Assembly (NCBI GenBank): GCA_037139415.1
Contig: JBAXGN010000053.1
Span: 1-40,800, forward strand
Length of the DNA stretch: 40,800 bases
DNA from: Verrucomicrobiota bacterium
GTDB lineage: Bacteria > Verrucomicrobiota > Verrucomicrobiia > Limisphaerales > Fontisphaeraceae
Direction of reading: 5' to 3'
Below, in pieces: positions 37,949-40,800 of this stretch. How positions within the stretch are numbered: the first letter of the stretch is position 1; each line of letters starts with the position of its first letter. The notes beneath the pieces are model-generated. The model saw only the letters and a program-made list of their open reading frames with translations. It was not told the origin of the DNA and ran no database searches. The position numbers and the translations under genes are program-made.

Positions 37949-40387
37949 TTAGCAGCAGCGATTTATGCCGGTGTATTTCTTTTCAGCAACTTCGACGTAA
38001 GCTTCGGCGGCGGTTTTGGTGTTCGCGCGACTGGAACTACCTAAGAGGCTGATAGTTGGGGCACAGGTGTGGGTGGTTTGGGCAACACAAGCACAGTCGT
38101 TCCCGGTTTTCTGGGCGCGTTCGATGGCGGCTTCGCCCGAGATTTCCCGGGCAGCCAGCGCCAGAAAGGCAAAGATGCCCAACCATTGGACAGGCTTGCC
38201 TTCGGCCACAGCGTAGTTCGGCAGCCAGACGGCTTCGGTTTCCTGGAGTTGCGCGAGTTTGCGGCGGGTGATCAGAAAGAACCACTCGCGAATGCTCAGT
38301 GCCAGGATGATCAGTACCAGAATAATGAAGCCGGCGGTGACGGTTGCATCCACGGTGTTGTTGAAGTGCTGGGTACGATTGTCCTTCAAGGCCTTTTGCG
38401 CGGCTTTCAAGGCATCGGGGTTGCTGGTGATTTGCGGGTCGGCCAGTTTGGCTTCGAGCGCCGGACGGGCTTCTGAAAGGCTATGGGCGGCAGACAGGAA
38501 ACCGATGCGTTTGTCGGCATTGAAGATTTTCTGACCACCAGCGGTGAGGGTAACCGCCAGGAGCCAGATCAAGGGAATCAAAGTCACCATGGCGAACCAA
38601 GGGTTCCCGGCTTTATTGGGTTGAAGTTGGGATTTGAGGATGACGGTCGTTGCCAGGCAGAGGGCGATGGCCGCCAGCATTTGATTGGCGATGCCAAAAA
38701 TTGGCCAAAGGGCTTTAATGCCGCCATCAGGATCGAGTACACCCATGATGAGGAAGAATCCCCAGCCCATGACGAAGAGTGTGCTGGCGATGAGGTTGGA
38801 TTTGGTGCTCTTAATGTCACCCAATGGTTTCCAAACTCGTCCGAGCACATCTTGCAGGAGGTAGCGGCCCACACGGGTACCGGCGTCCACCGTGGTAAGA
38901 ATGAACAGCGCCTCGAACATGATGGCAAAGTGGTACCAAAGGTCAATCCAGCGACCTTTGGTGACTTTGGAAAAGATTTGTGCCATGCCAACGGCGAGTG
39001 TGGCGGCACCGCCGGTGCGGCCGTATAACGTTTTTTCGCCAACCTGCTTGGCCAGGGTATCCATGGTTTCGGTCGAGACTTTGACGGGCACAGCTTGACC
39101 GATTTTGGTGACGGGATCGGTCTGCCAGACTTTGAAACCGGAATTTTCCACCCGTGCTTTGGTGGCGGCGGCGACGGCGGGAAGGTCCGCGCCTGGGGCT
39201 TTGACGTTCATGCTCAAGTAAATGCCTGGGTCCATGGCACAAGCGGCCACCATGGCCATGATGGCGACGAGTGATTCCAAGCACATGGCACCGTAGCCAA
39301 TGGAGCGAACGTAGCTTTCGCGCGTGATGATCTTGGGGGTAATGCCGCTGGCAATCAGGGTGTGAAAGCCGGAGATCGCACCGCAGGCAATGGTGATAAA
39401 GCAGAAGGGGAAGAGCTTGCCGGGAACCACCAAGCCAGAACCATCCACGAATTGGCTGATCGCCGGCATTTGCAGGTTGGGCAGCACGATGAATACGCCC
39501 AAGACCAAGGCAAAGATGGTGCCGAGTTTCATGAACGTGCTCAGGTAATCGCGTGGTGCTAATAGCAGCCAGACCGGCAGCACGCTCGCGGCCAAGCCGT
39601 AGAGGATTACCGCCCACGCCAATGGCTTGGCTTCCAGCGTGAAAAGTTTGGAGAGTTCCGGGTCGCGATATACAAATTGCCCGCCCCATACCGCCAGCAG
39701 CAGCAGGATCACGCCCATGATGGAAACTTCCATCACTTTGCCGGCGCGAATAAAACGCAGGTAACCGCCCATGAACATGGCGATGGGAATCGTCGCGCCC
39801 ACGGTGAAAACGCCCCACGGACTTTCCGCCAGCGCATTGACGACCACCAGCGCCAGCACCGCCAGCAGAATCGTGAGGATTGCCAGGATGCCGACCAAGC
39901 CGATTGCACCGGCCAGCGAATTCAGTTCATCCCGCACCATTGTTGCCAGCGACTTGCCATCCCGCCGCACGGATGCGAACAGAATCACCATATCTTGCAC
40001 CGCCCCGCCGAGCACCACGCCGATGAGAATCCATAACGTGCCCGGCAAATAGCCGAACTGGGCCGCTAACACCGGGCCCACCAACGGTCCGGGTCCCGAG
40101 ATGGCGGCGAAATGATGGCCGAAGACGATCCATTTGTTGGTTTTTACGTAATCTTTTCCGTCCTCATGCACCTCGCACGGTGTGGCCCGCCGATCATCCA
40201 GCATTAGCACGCGCGTCGCGATCCATTTGGAATAAAAACGGTAGCCAATGGCGTAGGTACACAGCGCGGCAACCAGGATATAAATGGAATTGATTGGTTC
40301 ATTACGGTTTATGGCCAGCGCGGTGTATGCAAACGCACCCGCCACTGCCAAGCCTGCCCAAAGCAGAATTGAAATGATTTTTTTCAC
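37949..40387 (-). CDS. cstA: CstA-family carbon-starvation transporter
   Basis: This protein of 812 residues has many membrane helices and belongs to the CstA/BtsT family of pyruvate and peptide transporters. Family signatures include the NKWIVFGHHFAAISGPGPLV segment at about 83-102, GAVQDMVILFASVRRDGKSL and FCFITIACGAISGFHTLIASG. The central extracellular loop and the LTTVDAGTRVGRYLLQD segment are also present. E. coli CstA has about 700 residues. The excess here lies mainly in a C-terminal extension of about 65 residues with a Cys/His cluster (DCACVAQTTHTCAP) and a terminal CC pair. Such a tail could bind a metal or sense redox state (inference). No sensor kinase pair such as BtsSR is visible nearby. 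Confidence 0.9.
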   Translation of the reverse strand: MKKIISILLWAGLAVAGAFAYTALAINRNEPINSIYILVAALCTYAIGYRFYSKWIATRVLMLDDRRATPCEVHEDGKDYVKTNKWIVFGHHFAAISGPGPLVGPVLAAQFGYLPGTLWILIGVVLGGAVQDMVILFASVRRDGKSLATMVRDELNSLAGAIGLVGILAILTILLAVLALVVVNALAESPWGVFTVGATIPIAMFMGGYLRFIRAGKVMEVSIMGVILLLLAVWGGQFVYRDPELSKLFTLEAKPLAWAVILYGLAASVLPVWLLLAPRDYLSTFMKLGTIFALVLGVFIVLPNLQMPAISQFVDGSGLVVPGKLFPFCFITIACGAISGFHTLIASGITPKIITRESYVRSIGYGAMCLESLVAIMAMVAACAMDPGIYLSMNVKAPGADLPAVAAATKARVENSGFKVWQTDPVTKIGQAVPVKVSTETMDTLAKQVGEKTLYGRTGGAATLAVGMAQIFSKVTKGRWIDLWYHFAIMFEALFILTTVDAGTRVGRYLLQDVLGRVWKPLGDIKSTKSNLIASTLFVMGWGFFLIMGVLDPDGGIKALWPIFGIANQMLAAIALCLATTVILKSQLQPNKAGNPWFAMVTLIPLIWLLAVTLTAGGQKIFNADKRIGFLSAAHSLSEARPALEAKLADPQITSNPDALKAAQKALKDNRTQHFNNTVDATVTAGFIILVLIILALSIREWFFLITRRKLAQLQETEAVWLPNYAVAEGKPVQWLGIFAFLALAAREISGEAAIERAQKTGNDCACVAQTTHTCAPTISLLGSSSRANTKTAAEAYVEVAEKKYTGINRCC

Positions 40388-40542
40388 AATGTGCTACCAG
40401 ATGAATGACGCTGGAAATTATCGCCAGCCGGAGACTTTCGTAAAGTAGAAAATGCAAGAAAGCACATGGCGGTGAAGCAGGGACATAGTGAACCCGAAAT
40501 TCGAAATCTCTGGTATCCGTCTCCTTGCTCGACGGCTACAAA

Positions 40543-40570
40543 AAAAGCCGGGCGATTAAGCCCGGCTTTT
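40543..40570. terminator. Strong bidirectional terminator
   Basis: AAAAGCCGGGC (40543-40553) pairs perfectly with GCCCGGCTTTT (40560-40570) around the loop GATTAA, with a run of A on the left and T on the right. It lies 43 bases beyond the stop codon of the partial minus-strand gene at 40613, which it should terminate. It also insulates cstA from that gene. Confidence 0.85.
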
Positions 40571-40612
40571 GTGTTGGTGTGCATTCGCGTCCGTTGACGC
40601 GGAAATCTAAGG

Positions 40613-40800
40613 TTATGGCGTTGGGGCGCTGCCGATCCGGTAGAACTTGAAGCCCCCGGTTGCCGCCGCGTCTTGCAATACCTGTGGCCCGGTCACGTTC
40701 GTCACCCCGAGCACGAACGTCCACGTTCCTTCCGTCAGGCTGTTTCGCGCTTCCAACCAGTACGCCCGGTTCGGCTCCGCCACCACCGTCGTCTGGAACG
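40613..40800 (-). CDS. C-terminus of a large secreted verrucomicrobial protein (partial)
   Basis: Only the last 62 codons are in the window. The frame reads AEPNRAYWLEARNSLTEGTW near its beginning and ends TGGFKFYRIGSAPTP before TAA at 40613-40615. Verrucomicrobial extracellular proteins with Ig-like, LamG or Kelch repeats often finish in this form (a beta domain with Y-x-L/W-E...W and an FYRI/FYRV close). The function of the missing part cannot be known. The strong terminator at 40543-40570 follows it. Confidence 0.75.
   Translation of the reverse strand, partial: FQTTVVAEPNRAYWLEARNSLTEGTWTFVLGVTNVTGPQVLQDAAATGGFKFYRIGSAPTP

Noticed and set aside
1-40800. tRNA, rRNA, CRISPR arrays and IS transposases
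   Set aside because: I looked for cloverleaf/T-loop patterns, regularly spaced direct repeats and DDE transposases and recognised none. A tRNA or covariance-model scan was not possible.

Overview
The window looks like chromosome of a Verrucomicrobiota bacterium, probably in or near the Pedosphaera/Limisphaerales group (inference). The reasons are a Minf_1886-type protein restricted to Verrucomicrobia and Planctomycetes, several GYF_2 (DUF4339) proteins, an SHD1-like domain, a DUF6807 protein, a heparinase-like lyase, the C-terminus of a large secreted protein with the usual verrucomicrobial ending, and generally weak Shine-Dalgarno sequences.

Two compositional blocks are visible. Positions 1 to about 16,640 are distinctly less GC-rich than the rest: hand counts of single 60-base lines give 26/60 G+C at 5041 and 41/60 at 18001. 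The boundary coincides with a gene break. The first ~35 codons of an endonuclease IV gene (nfo, minus strand, start at 16735) run into foreign sequence. A large serine recombinase gene starts about 45 bp beyond that point. No remainder of nfo is seen in the window, so the left block is best read as one arm of a serine-integrase island whose other end lies before position 1.

The probable island carries a compact minus-strand operon (439-12658) of nine genes. In order of transcription these are: a zinc-ribbon GTPase (DO-GTPase-like, all G motifs visible); a GAP1-N2-like protein with an Ig domain, a membrane helix and two extracytoplasmic beta domains; a 986-residue membrane protein; two GYF_2 membrane proteins; a MotA/TolQ/ExbB-like channel subunit; two different MotB/ExbD-like subunits; and a third GYF_2 protein with a zinc ribbon and an SHD1-like domain. 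A WYL-domain regulator (13145-14134) is transcribed divergently. The layout suggests a GTP-regulated, ion-driven envelope-spanning machine under WYL control. That resembles the logic of anti-phage systems such as Zorya, but with a different gene set. It is the best candidate for an undescribed system here. Next to it are a small secreted coiled-coil protein, a doubtful small ORF, and a small gene at the left edge with an in-frame amber codon.

The right block (16,740-40,800) is ordinary, GC-rich backbone. It holds an MMPL/RND exporter with a YkgJ-type cysteine-cluster gene; fabG and fabD; a secreted cellobiose-2-epimerase-like protein; a small membrane protein with a Minf_1886 protein; a tandem M16 peptidase with an AlkD-like protein; a secreted PQQ-type beta-propeller; a DegQ/HtrA protease divergent from a DUF6807 protein; a PAS sensor with a degenerate receiver domain; the nadD-rsfS pair; a secreted thioredoxin convergent with a fused NapH-NapG-like iron-sulfur protein; a heparinase-like lyase; and cstA with a possible 48-residue membrane protein behind it. 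No rRNA, tRNA, CRISPR array or transposase gene was recognised.
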